Assembly: GCA_019915135.1 (NCBI GenBank)
Contig: JAHLMK010000019.1
Coordinates: 248,001 to 312,000, forward strand
Length of the DNA stretch: 64,000 bases
Direction: 5' to 3'
Source: Strobilurus pachycystidiatus
Lineage: Eukaryota; Basidiomycota; Agaricomycetes; Agaricales; Physalacriaceae
Shown here: positions 21,803 through 32,086 of the stretch, one piece after another
Position numbering within the stretch: position 1 is the first letter of the stretch
Layout of the letters: every line of letters starts with the position of its first letter
Position numbers and translations under genes: made by a program
Notes under the pieces: model-generated
Seen by the model: only the letters and a program-made list of their open reading frames with translations
Told to the model about the DNA's origin: nothing
Databases searched by the model: none

Positions 21803-21901
21803 TGTAAGGAGTCATGGTGCAATGGTTAGCACAGCAGATGCGGGTTCAAGTCCCGGCTGATTCCATGTTGGTTTTGGGTTCAAGTCCCCCCAACGCTTAC
21901 A
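21803..21901 (+). repeat. Mini-element LTR with tRNA-like A box and two B boxes
   Basis: In the plus sense, LTR positions 6-12 (GGAGTCA) can pair with 56-62 (TGATTCC) as an acceptor stem. An A-box-like TGGTGCAATGG starts at position 13, followed by GTTAGCAC as in tRNA-Gln-type D arms. B boxes (GGTTCAAGTCC) occur at 41-51 and 75-85. The anticodon arm is missing from the first tRNA-like unit. These are internal RNA polymerase III promoter elements; whether they work is inference. Confidence 0.75.
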
Positions 21902-22720
21902 CTTAACCCCACGTCCAACATTCCCTCGGTTGAGGAACACCTGACAAACCTGGAACGTTTACGCGAGGAAGTCAAGGCTAGCCTTACCACTGCCGCAGAT
22001 ATCATGAAGCGGAACAACGGAGATGTCACCAAGAAGGGCATTACGTTCAAAGTTGGTGACAAGGTGTTGCTTGATGGAAAGAATCTCAAGACAACGCGGC
22101 CCAAAGCTAAGCTCTCAGACAAGCATCATGGACCTTTCGAAGTCACTGACGTACTTGGACCAGTCAACTATCGTCTCAAACTTCCTCCCACATGGCGTAT
22201 ACACCCTGTCTTCCACGCCGCCCTCCTCCTTCCTTATGTGGAAACCGAGGCCCATGGGCCTAATTTCCCATCCAATCCGCCTGACCTTGTTGACGACAAG
22301 GAGGAGTTCGATGTTGAAGCCATACTGGACTCTCGCGCAACTCGGAACAAGCGCGGCATTCAGTATTTGGTGAAGTGGTTGGACTACCCGTCATCAGAGA
22401 ACACCTGGGAGCCTAGCTCCAACCTCACAAAGGCACTCCCGTTGATTGAGGAATTCCATCGTACGCACCCCACGGCTTATTCCAAACCTCTTCCCCACCT
22501 TCGCACGCTCGGTGTTACCGTTAGCGACATCTGGACGGGGACTTCTGCGCTCCAGGCGCAAGCACATCCTAAAGAGGGGGTATTGTCACAAATCGCCTCT
22601 ATTTTGCTTCCTCCATTGCGTCTCCACTCCCGACATCGCCACATTCTCCCATCTCTACATTCACCTCGGCCTGGGCCTAGCCCACATTCACTTGGCATCC
22701 ATCGTCTTGGCATTGCCTAG
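21902..22720 (+). pseudogene. Chromovirus Pol copy 1, part 3: integrase C-terminus and chromodomain
   Basis: The frame continues from 20987. A GPY/F-type segment (KHHGPFEVTDVLGPVNYRLK) is followed by a chromodomain (IQYLVKWLDYPSSENTWEP) with the aromatic residues expected for binding methylated histone tails, which targets chromovirus integration to heterochromatin. The stop at 22720 lies 137 bases inside the 3' LTR. No stop or frameshift lies within this piece. Confidence 0.88.
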
Positions 22721-23054
22721 ACCTGTTCATCAGTGGTCTGATGACCACCTGGGACCACTCCGGACCGACTATTGTCTCTACTCCGGCCCGCCTATTGTCT
22801 CGCCACATTAGGACTTCCTATTGTCTTATTGTTCTCCTCCTTACGACACAGCCACAGACTTTGTATATATATAGTAGCTCCCTTACCTTTAGTTTCCTCA
22901 GTCTGTTCTCTTCGTCTACTCACTGCTTGGTCGCTCCTAGTACTGTTGTAGCACAACACACTCCTCCACATCTTATACTTCAATCTCTATCCCTCTTCTC
23001 TGTCTTGTTTGTGACTTGGGTGGTTGCCTTAGTATTCGGGCGCCAGTCTTGACA
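22584..23054 (+). repeat. Chromovirus LTR shared by copy 1 (3') and copy 2 (5')
   Basis: 471 bp with TGTCA..TGACA ends, preceded by AAAGAGGGGG (polypurine tract) and followed by the leader of copy 2. A TATA-like TATATATATAG is at 22864-22874. No TGG-type primer site follows, so priming may differ from the usual tRNA mode. One LTR serving two internal regions points to LTR-LTR recombination or a tandem arrangement. Confidence 0.8.
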
Positions 23055-23099
23055 CTAGAACAGACTCTTCTACACCCACCTCACACCCTCGCTCGGCGC

Positions 23100-24898
23100 A
23101 TGCCCGCCGACTGCACAACCTCAGACCCCACACCTGCCTCTCAACCTCGTCCCACACGCCTTGTATTCAAGAAGACTGCAGCTGCCACTCCCCGTACGTT
23201 AACCCACCGCGAAGTTCTCTTTCACACTCTACCGGCTGCTATTAGGGCTCGTCATCGCGGAGATCACCACAGTTTCTGGCGTGACACCAATACCGGTCCA
23301 CGCACTCCTATCCTCCCATCATCGCCCGCTTCTCTGTAGAAGAAGCGCCTCCCACACCACCTCCCGGCGCCTACCTTCATCAGGGCAAGTACTTCCAACT
23401 CGACGAAGAGTATCACCCCCAGGAGATCTTCTACGAGCCAGAAGACGAAGACTACCCCGAATCTTGGCATTACCTTGAACCAAACGGAGACAAGTACTAC
23501 CTTGAATCAGAAGAGCATCAGGAGGCTAAAAGGCGCTTAGAAGAGCGCACTCGAGCTGAGTTACAATCATCCACACAGACCCCAGGCTCACCTGCACCTC
23601 GTACCCCAGTCCCCTCTGCTCCACCGTCTCCTGTCCGATCGGAACCAACCTTTAACTCCGCTCCTACCTCCCCAGTTCCATCCCCAGTCCAGGACAATTC
23701 ACCACCTGAATCCCAACCTCTTGCTTTAGACCCCGAACCCTCTGAACCATCGACTCCCCCGTCTTCATCGTCATCTTCTTCTTCCTCTTCCAATCCCTCT
23801 CGGTCATCATCCCCATCTCTGTCAATTCAACCAGTCCCTCCCATCATGTCTACCATTCCCAGCGAACGTGGAGCCAAGCTTGACAACTTTGTCGGCGACC
23901 GCGCCACGTCCACCACGTGGTTGGCCCAATACCGCAACCACATGCGGTTGAACACCGCCCGTTATTCCACCGAGATTGAGAAGGTCTCGGTCTTCCTTTC
24001 CTACTTCAAGGGGCCTCTTGCCGGCAAATGGGCCGAAAGGCGCATGAAAGAGTATGATGCCGATCAGGACAATAATACCATCCCAGCTGCCAGCAAGCGC
24101 TGGACCACACAGGCATCTATCATCGAGAAGTTCAAAGCCGACTATGCGGCCATCGACCCAATCACCGCTGCGCGCACCGCCATCAAGACCATCCGCCAGG
24201 AAAATGACTTATCTTCAATTGATAAGTTCATCACTGCCTTTGATGGCTACGCTGACGACTCCCAGTTTGACGAAAGCTCGTTACTTTACTTCTTCAAACG
24301 CGGCTTGAACCCCAGCCTCTTGGACCGAATCTGCATGTCCTACCCCATTCCCGATACCCTTGACAAGTTCAAGACCCGCGCTGTTGAGATGCAGCATGCC
24401 TATGAAGCCCGCAAGGCTGAAAAGGCTAACTGGACACAGCGCTCCCATTCTTCTCCCGGCATTTACGCTCCTCGTGCCCCGCCCCAGCGCGCCCCGGCTC
24501 CCGCTCAAGATATGGGAGTACCTATGGATGTAGATGCATCCCGTAACACAGGTGCTACCTCGTCCTCTCCTTTGACTAGGCTGACCCCCGAGGAGCGCGA
24601 AATCCTTCGCAGGAAGGGCGCTTGCTTTAGATGCTGCGGCCCTAACCACATGTCCAAAGACTGTCCTACTCGCTTTGGTACCAGCGCCTCTGCTCCGGCC
24701 GCAAACCGCACCATTCGCGCCGCTGACACGTCTGCCGCTGTCACGGCTGTTCCCACTCCCTCCAACACTGCTCCCGCATTGTCTGCCGATGCAATTCAAC
24801 AGATTAGCAACGCGGCCAACTTGCTCCGTGGCCTGCAGGGAGATGAGAAGGCGCAGGCCTTGGCTTTCTTGAAGGATGTCGCTGGCCTGGATTTTTAG
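23100..24898 (+). pseudogene. Chromovirus Gag copy 2, frame-disrupted near its N-terminus
   Basis: An ATG at 23100 opens a Pro/Thr-rich N-terminus (MPADCTTSDPTPASQ) in one frame up to 23339. The main Gag frame is a different one, open from 23285. The two overlap for about 55 bases, so a one-step frame change is needed; an indel is the simplest explanation. The main frame then runs through an acidic, Pro/Ser-rich region, the capsid part and a CCHC knuckle (CFRCCGPNHMSKDC) to the stop at 24898. If translation began at the internal ATG 23846, a 350-residue Gag would result. Confidence 0.7.
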
Positions 24899-25775
24899 AG
24901 CGCTCCCCTACCCCAACGTTAGGAGGAGCCGTACGCAATTCTGTCACAAATTTTACCAATCGATTCTCTGTGTTATCAACCCTCTGTGAGCGTACCCATC
25001 CCAAAGAAATTCGAATGTCAGCAGTCACCCAGAACCGACAGACACCCTCAATCACACTGGAACTTGAATTCATTGGCAAAATAACCGGCAGAAAAATTGT
25101 CGCCCAAGCTCTAATTGATAGCGGCGCTGAAGGTATCATTATTAACGCCCGCTATGCAAACCAGCATCATTTCACCCTCATGCCCCTTTCCTCCCCTTTC
25201 CCTGTTTGCAACGTTGACGGCACCAAAAACGTCATGGGCTGGGTCCGACACTATACTACCCAGCGCATCCGGATCTATAGTCGAGACGGTCACTCCTACC
25301 ATGAAGAGCTAATTGAGCTCTATGTCACTGACATTGGCGACCACGACGTAATTCTCGGTACCGATTGGCTCGACGAACATAACCCAGAAATTGACTGGGC
25401 TGGTGTTCAAATAGATTTCACTCGCTGTCCCAACTCCTGCACCCTCAAGAACCCCCCGGTGACCGACGTACGTGCTCATGCTAAACACATTCCCATTCCC
25501 ACTAAACGCTCTCCTCACGACCCTCGTCTTCATCATCGAGACTACCAAGTTCAATGGAAAGATCGCGAAGGCAACCTCCGGCCCGTCCCAGTCCAGCGTA
25601 CGGCCGGACAACGTCGAAGCACCCGACCCCGTGTTTACAATCGGGTTCAAATTCCCGTTGTCTTGTTCACCGAGGACGATGAAGAAGAAGTGGAGGTTCC
25701 AAGAGAATGGGAAGAGCAGATGTACACTCAGGTGTTCCGGGATGACTATCCCCGCCCGGTGCGAGACCCACAAAC
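24847..25775 (+). pseudogene. Chromovirus Pol copy 2, 3'-truncated (protease only)
   Basis: Same frame relation to gag as copy 1. It contains the D-S-G-A protease motif and breaks off at 25775; the frame then runs 36 bases into foreign sequence (stop at 25812). Confidence 0.85.
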
Positions 25776-25813
25776 ACTGGAGCAAAGTTTGTTGATTGAA
25801 CGGAGGAGATGAT

Positions 25814-26280
25814 ATGCTTGCCTCAACACTCTCGCACTATGCAGAGGACTGTCGTGATGCAACCTTTGTTCAGGTACGCACTTCCTTCACTCGACGTCCA
25901 TAGGCTTACAGCCATTATAGTATGACATGCTTGTTGACAGAAATGCTCAAAGGCATTGCGTGGTACCGGACTTTGTGATGACCCAGTTCTTTGGTCAGCT
26001 TGAGGACATCTTGGTTGTCACATTCCCCATGTCTGCAGAACTCAGACACAAAGCGGAAACAACATATATCCTCGCTGCAATCAAACTGTGCCATATCGAA
26101 GCCACAAACAAGATTGGGATGCCGTCGTACAAGGGCATGCGGGATGCTATAGAGGTACTTGACATGACTTGCCTTCAATGTTTGGTGGGGCGGATACCAA
26201 AGATCAGCGGTGGGGGTGGGTACATGCTTGTTGACCGTAGTGGATCAGTACAGCGTTCATTCTATATTCCTGGTGAATAA
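25814..26280 (+). pseudogene. Fragment of an unidentified spliced gene, 3' end only
   Basis: Two exons (25814-25873 and 25921-26280) joined by a 47-base GT..AG intron encode about 139 residues ending DRSGSVQRSFYIPGE. The upstream part is missing because chromovirus copy 2 abuts at 25775. Its ending reminds me of the C-termini of large proteins expanded in agaricomycete genomes near transposons, but I cannot name the family. Confidence 0.45.
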
Positions 26281-28069
26281 TTTGATGATATACCTACGAC
26301 TAAGTATACGGAGTGCAATAGTACCAACTTGAATCCGGTTTTTGGATTGGTTGCTGATCGAGCTCGACCTCAACCCGCTTACCGGAGGTGGATATGACGA
26401 GGCCAGACACCGGTTGAATGGTCCCTTTTGATTCTCAACCGGTCTCACTTGGTGAGCGGATACCCAGTGACTTCCACTTGGGTGGCGGATGGGCTCCACC
26501 TGGTCTTGGGTTCATAGTGTGGAAAAGCAAGATTTGCGGATAGCAATAAACACACAAATCTTGAACAAAGACTGGATGCCCAAAGTTTGTGTAGGCACAA
26601 GCAGGATGTGCGCCGCGCGGGGCAGCAGCACGCCTGCCCTGATGCCAATGCAATATATGCCGTGAGCCCAATCCAGTGCGTGCACGTAAGCAAGCCTGTT
26701 AGCGTCCGTCCTAGAGCTCAAGGTAGATTGCTGGCGGAGGAAGACCCACTGGCGGGAATAAGCGTGCAAGTGTGGTGTAACATTATCCAGTCTTGACTCT
26801 CCGAGTTGATACTAATAAGTTCACAAAGAGATGGTGTCAAGGTTGACCCAGTCAATGCTTCGGGAAAAGGGTTCTGCTTACAAAGAGACTGACGGGGTGA
26901 AAGGCAGGATGGTTTAAATGTAAAGTCCACCCTAAGGTTTTATAAGTATGCTACCGCTGTATTTATACGTTGGATTGTGAAACCGCATTGTTCCGTCGCC
27001 AATCCCAAAGGAGTCTTTCTGACTCATTCTCTCAACGTCAAGGACCTTCTTTGGGACATCGGTTAAACGTGTAGGCCCGCCCAGGTCCTGTGACGGGCGT
27101 CAGGTTACTTACCAACGTGGCAAAGCGCAATGCCAAACCACGGTAGGATATGCCCGCGTGGTTGCGCTATGGGATCAATGGCAATGGGTCAATAAGATAG
27201 GTGAGGGCTCCAGGAGTGCATGGCGTCCTGCTAAGACGTTCCAGGAAGCTCTACTGGAAAGGCGGATCTTTGTAAGGGCGGCTACTCAAGAGGCAGGTGA
27301 TTGGAAAGAGGTTTTGGCCAAGCAGGAATCCATGATCGCATCCTTCTCTGAGAATCAATTTCTCAACTAGGCAAAAGGGTAGTCAATCTTGTCCACCAAC
27401 GGTGTGGTAAGACAATCTTCTCAAGTGTCCTTCAAATCGGATCGAGTGATCTGGATGTGGGCGCATATGATACCTAATTTGCTAGGTTCTCTGAGATGCT
27501 AGGTTGACTGGAGAGAGTCCGTATGTCTCTTGCGCAGACTCTCAACGAGGGAAACTATTCAATGATACAATGAGGGGGATGCGGCAAGGTACTTCTGTGG
27601 TGCCATCTGTGGAGAGGGACCTGATGCCATAGTTATTGGATATATATCCGTGGATGGGAGGCCAGGCTCCTAGGCTTTGACAGGACTTCTTTGTGGTAAT
27701 TTATCCCTACTTGAGGAACTCGGGACAAAGGTCCGTCAGAGCTCCCAAGTTCAGATCATAACAATATCTCCTCCTGAAGCTTCTTGTCCCTAGGAAGCGT
27801 AAGAGGCAGACCTGCCTTTGAGTGAAGGCGGATGTTTTTGATGCTTCTGACCTCATCAGCCAACTCGCCATATATGAGTCACTGAGAGACACCGGGAGTT
27901 TGGGCGTGATGTAGCAGTAACTAACTGCGCCCCTCTCTCAAGTTTTTGTATGTTTGCATGGACAGGGACGTTTTTCTGGAAGATGTGGGCTGCCCTTTGG
28001 CCAAGGAAGTTGGAATGTAAAATGATGAGCCAATCAAGGTGTCGCGCTCATCTGCAGACCTTGTCGCAG

Positions 28070-28300
28070 ATGTGGCGCATGAAGATCTCCTTGGGAAGGA
28101 GGGATTGGCGATAGCGGAGTTGTTGAGGGGAGACATGGGATGAGTCCCCGTGCAAGGAGGTTTCAGAGTATCCGGCAAAGGAATGCGGAAGGAAACTTGA
28201 TAAGAACAAAGCTTGAGTACCTACTACAAAGGGCATCCATATTTATACTACAGCTACAAAGGGGAAATCCCATTCCCATAGATTCCATCAGGAGCGCTCC
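28070..28300 (-). repeat. Left arm of a diverged inverted repeat
   Basis: The minus strand has TATAAAT (complement of 28241-28247), then CTTTGTAGTAG, TTATCAAGTT and an ATG at 28136 starting MSPLNNSAIANPS. The right arm has the same series in the same order on the plus strand. Confidence 0.6.
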
Positions 28301-28829
28301 CAATATGTTGGGGGCGACATGTGTGGTACCGTGCAATTGTCCCGCTGCGTTGGGGGCTGCGTGCAGGATCAGACACCGCTGATTGGATGATGGGCGGGAT
28401 AGGGTGGTCCGTTATTTGCACCACACAAGACTGATGGTAAGGATAGCACCTTGTCATGACTTGGTCACGCACCCGTCACGAGGTTGCGCACAAACTACAG
28501 ATTGGGTACGCCACATAGGAGAGGAGTCATTCTAAACAACATGTTGCGCTATTGCGGGGATTGCCGATGAGACTCAATCAGATCCCTACGCATCCTGCCG
28601 CATCCAAGATGACTAGGCCGACGCCGCATCCGTTGGCCGTCCTTCCCTATCCCCGCCACTCCATACAATGACGCATCATTTGATTGAGAGATGACTCAAC
28701 AACCGCTATCTTCTAATCAGTCCTGCATGACGCAGGCGGCGGCCCGCCCCATCCCACCCATTGTCCAATCAGCAGCGCCCAATCTGGCGCGCATTCGCGA
28801 CTGCAGCATACCGCTCCCGACGCGTCGGG

Positions 28830-29060
28830 AGCACTCCCGACAGAATCTTTGAGAAGGGAATTACCTGTTACGAGGTTGGCGTATAAATACAGGCGCTCTT
28901 TGTAGTAGATAGGCAGACTTTGCCCTTATCAAGTTCCGTCCGCATTCTCTTGCCGGATACTCTGACTTCCTCTGAGCAAGGGCTCTCCCCATGTCCTCCC
29001 TCGGCAACTCCAATATCGCCCCCCCACTCCTCAAAGAGAGGATACAAGTGCGCCACACCT
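28830..29060 (+). repeat. Right arm of a diverged inverted repeat
   Basis: TATAAAT at 28882-28888, CTTTGTAGTAG, TTATCAAGTT and an ATG at 28991 starting MSSLGNSNIAPPL. The arms look like two copies of a promoter plus first exon placed head to head around 28564. Confidence 0.6.
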
Positions 29061-30416
29061 CGGACCAGGTCCGACATGCAGCGCGGCGCCTGGAGACAAG
29101 GTCTCCCAGGTGTCCACTCTCCCAGCGATACAGAGGAGCAACTGTCAAGGGCCTCCACAACTCGTCCCAAGCGGTCGGACGAGCACGTTCCGGAGATATG
29201 CGTGTTGTGCCCGCAGGAAAGCCACGATTGGGGCATAGAGACGCACCACCGTGAGCGAGTCCGTGTTACAGCGGGATCAGGTTGTAACACACCTTTGTCG
29301 TCATCCTTTAGTAGAACGGCACGTTACCGGGCAGAGCGTTTGGGAAGACGGCTGATGCAGGCATTGCCAGTCCTCTGCATAGGCAGAATCAATCGTCCAA
29401 GGTCCAAGTTGGGCCATTGGCAATCTCCGTGATAGCATATCCTGTTGTTGGTTGATAGCTTTCTCTTCTTGAGTGGCGGACTTTGTCCACGCTTGTGGTA
29501 CTACGCGATCTTGTGACTGGTCCACGACCAAGTCATGACAGCCACATAGAGTCAGATGCCCTTCTCTGTTGTTTAGCTAATGAGAATGTCTTTGCATGAA
29601 CTAATCAATTTACTATAGCTCTATATATTACAACTGATTACTCCAACATCTGTTTATTAGTAGCAAGCCAGTTGGGGTAGTCATCGAAAACTTTTGAGAA
29701 AGCATGGCAGAATTCTGCTGTTGCCTGTTGCCTCTCATTGTATTCAAGGCTATTCTCTACACTGAGTGAATGTTGGAAATTAATCAAGACAATGAGTTCT
29801 CCCTTGAAAACAATCATTTTGTCAAGAGAAACACCACCATGGCAGATTTTCAGAGCTGCTATCTTGGTATAAGCAATCTTCAAAGAACGAAGCTGAGGCT
29901 GTGCTTAGATGGACATCTATGGGCTAGTTTTGAGTTTAGAACATACCATCTTAGGAATTGTGTTCAGCCTCTGAGTTTTATCCTCTGCAATGGCAAACTC
30001 ATCAATCCACTGGCACAGTGTGGGTCCAGGAATGTATTCCAGAATCAACACAAAGGCAACCTCATTGTTTGGCATGGTAACCTGAATAGTAATGATGACA
30101 TCGTTAATAGAGGCAACTAGGATGTATTGCTCACCATACACATGCCATAGTAGTATGGAACTTCCTGGCCTTGCTTGTCACGAAGCTTGTCGATGTACAT
30201 GAGGTGCTCGTCATATGCAAGCTTCTTGGGATCCAAGCAATCGCAGTACAGATCCCAATCAACTCTGGAATTTGGGAATGGCATAAGAGAAGGCTGTAAA
30301 ACCTTCAGAATGACCGATCCAAGTTTGTCCGCGGGCGTTGCCGAGTGCGGAGAATACAGATCAGCAACCCAGACTTGTGACATCAATCGAGACGTCTGTG
30401 TCGGATCGCAAAGATT

Positions 30417-30458
30417 AGGGGAGCTCAGAGTTGGGTCGGTCGGTTGGTCGCTCGGTCG
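30417..30458 (+). repeat. Left terminal inverted repeat of the Harbinger element
   Basis: 42 bases, differing from the right end only at position 20 (T versus A). It is rich in short GGTCGGT-type repeats. Confidence 0.9.
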
Positions 30459-30573
30459 GACAACCCGCTGACAAATGTCACTGGGCCCAGGCCCGATATC
30501 ACGCTCCCGGATCAGAGAGTCACGGCATGCTGTAGATCGTTTAGATAGTGTTTCTTTGTTGTATACCGCCATC

Positions 30574-32014
30574 ATGGCGCGCAGAAATCTTCACGAGCAG
30601 CTTCGGGACTCGACAATCATGCACATGCATGCCAAACATGTCATCCAACTCCTTGAACTCTCAAACAGCATCCTCTATGACTCGGACTCGGACTCGGACT
30701 CAGATTCATCCTCTTCACCTTCCTCCTCGTCATCGTCGTCGTCTTCAGACTCAGATTCTGACGTGTCCATGTCATTGGAGGACACTACTCTCCTTGGCAT
30801 GATCACGGATCTATCAGCGGACCTGGCAATGCTTGAAAAGATCCGCACCACTCGATATCTTCGTCCTCGCCATCCTGTTGTCAAATGTGGCCAGTTTGAG
30901 CTCCTCATGGATTATGCACAGAGCCCTGCTGATCATCAGCGCTTTGTGAACATGGTCCGGGTCTCCCCCTTTGTCTTTCGTGCGATCTTGGACATGATTG
31001 AGGATGACCCGGTATTCATGAATGGTTCCAACGTCCCACAGCATCCTGTGGAACGGCAACTTGCTGTCACACTCTATCGAATGGGGCGATACGGAAACGG
31101 TGCCTCATATGAGGATCTCTCTCGGATCTTTGGCATCGGAGAGGGGACGATCAATCTTTTCACTGATCGTTGCTTCACTGCCATTGAACGCCTGCATCCA
31201 CTTTTTGTGCGTTCTTTGACGGACGAGGAGAAGGAGATAGAGAAGGAGTGGATGGACAAGCATCTTGGGTTTCAAGGATTGTGGCGAGAAGGTTATCTCA
31301 TGTACGATGGCACCATTGTTGTCATCTATGCCAAACCAGGCCAGAATGGACACTCCTACTATACACGGAAGGCAAACTACGGCCTAAACGCTCAGGTACG
31401 TACTACACATCTTGATAACCAATATATCCTCATGAATATAGATCGGGAATACACCATCTGACCTGCGCATTGTTGACTACTCTCATGGCCCCACGGGATC
31501 AGCTCACGACAGCTCTGCATTCGAGTATACCGCTGCAGCCAAGTATCCCAACTATCTCTTTCGAGGCAACGAGTTTGCATGGGGCGACTCTGCGTATTCT
31601 GTCTCACCCCGTATGATCCCAGTTCATCGACGCCCCGCCGCTGATGATCCCATCAATCATCTATTCGACAAGACACTCTCATCCCTTCGAGTTCGGTCTG
31701 AACATTGCATGGGAGCTTTGAAAGGGCGATGGCAGTGTCTTCGCGGTCTTCGTGTCAGCATTCGGAATAACGCGGAACACATCAAGGCGTGTCGTTGGAT
31801 TACGATTGCCATCATCCTTCACAACGCTGTAATCGACCTGGAAGGAGCTGAAAGCGGCAGTCTTTTCCTGCCTGCACAAGGCGACGCCAATGAGAATGCG
31901 ACAGAGGCTGATGCGGAAGATGAGGTTAGACCAGGAGAAGATGATGATGAGATTGGCGAGCGTAAACGGGAGTATTTAGTAAAGGAAGTTAATTTGGCCC
32001 GTCGTAGAGAATAA
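30574..32014 (+). CDS. PIF/Harbinger transposase
   Basis: Exons 30574-31395 and 31442-32014 (46-base intron) encode 464 residues. A serine/aspartate-rich low-complexity stretch (about residues 36-66) precedes a helix-turn-helix-like region (SRIFGIGEGTINLF). The catalytic core has D in LMYDGTIVV, D in FAWGDSAYS and E in RVRSEHCMGALKGRW, the DDE triad of the DDE_Tnp_4/HARBI1 group. It cuts and joins the element at 3-bp targets in the nucleus, normally with the Myb-like partner encoded next door. The first good ATG is 30574. Confidence 0.9.
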
Positions 32015-32086
32015 AAAGAGCGACACGATTAGATCAAGAGTAAAGTAGATAGAATGAAAAACCAATAAAGTAGAAAAAAGGGACCA

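Larger units (their letters stand above)
20988..21901. mobile_element. Inverted dimer of a 465-bp mini-LTR (TRIM/SMART-like) element with tRNA-like LTRs
   Basis: A 914-bp insert flanked by CTTAA (20983-20987 and 21902-21906); removing it restores the integrase frame. The left half is a complete unit on the minus strand: LTR 20988-21086, interior 21087-21353, LTR 21354-21452. The right half is on the plus strand: LTR truncated by 20 bases (21457-21535), interior 21536-21802, LTR 21803-21901. LTRs are 99 bp, start TGTAAG and end CTTACA. Each interior is 267 bp and begins two bases after the LTR with a PBS (TGGTGGAATCATTGTGG) and ends with a purine tract (GAAGGGGGCAG). It has no coding capacity, so it must be moved by another element's proteins. 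Confidence 0.9.
1..23054 (+). mobile_element. Ty3 chromovirus copy 1, interrupted by two younger insertions; 5' end outside the window
   Basis: The parts read 1-2278, then 18893-20987, then 21902-23054. Removing the two insertions with one copy of each target duplication restores one continuous pol frame: the RT reads through the first junction as ..KLRPV then QDYRKL.., and the second as ..YPSLN then PTSN... The order is Gag with a CCHC knuckle, protease, RT, RNase H, integrase and a C-terminal chromodomain, which is the chromovirus branch of Ty3/Gypsy. A purine tract (22571-22580) precedes the 3' LTR. The 5' LTR and the start of gag lie left of the window. Confidence 0.93.
22584..25775 (+). 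mobile_element. Chromovirus copy 2, truncated in pol
   Basis: The LTR, leader, gag and first part of pol are present. Bases 23873-25775 match 1-1903 with ten substitutions and no indels (about 99.5%). Similarity stops abruptly at 25775, where unrelated sequence begins, so RT and everything downstream is lost. Confidence 0.92.
26281..29637. other. Decayed intergenic DNA with an old inverted repeat
   Basis: No frame here has convincing codon content or splice structure. The only structure I can support is the inverted repeat at about 28070-28300 and 28830-29060. Confidence 0.5.

Noticed and set aside
20988..21901. Reading the inverted insert as a foldback DNA transposon or MITE
   Set aside because: TG..CA ends, internal LTR repeats, PBS and PPT in the right places, and a 5-bp duplication fit an LTR-type element better.
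25927..26280. Independent small gene starting at 25927
   Set aside because: The frame continues upstream across an intron to 25814, and the piece looks like the 3' end of a larger gene.
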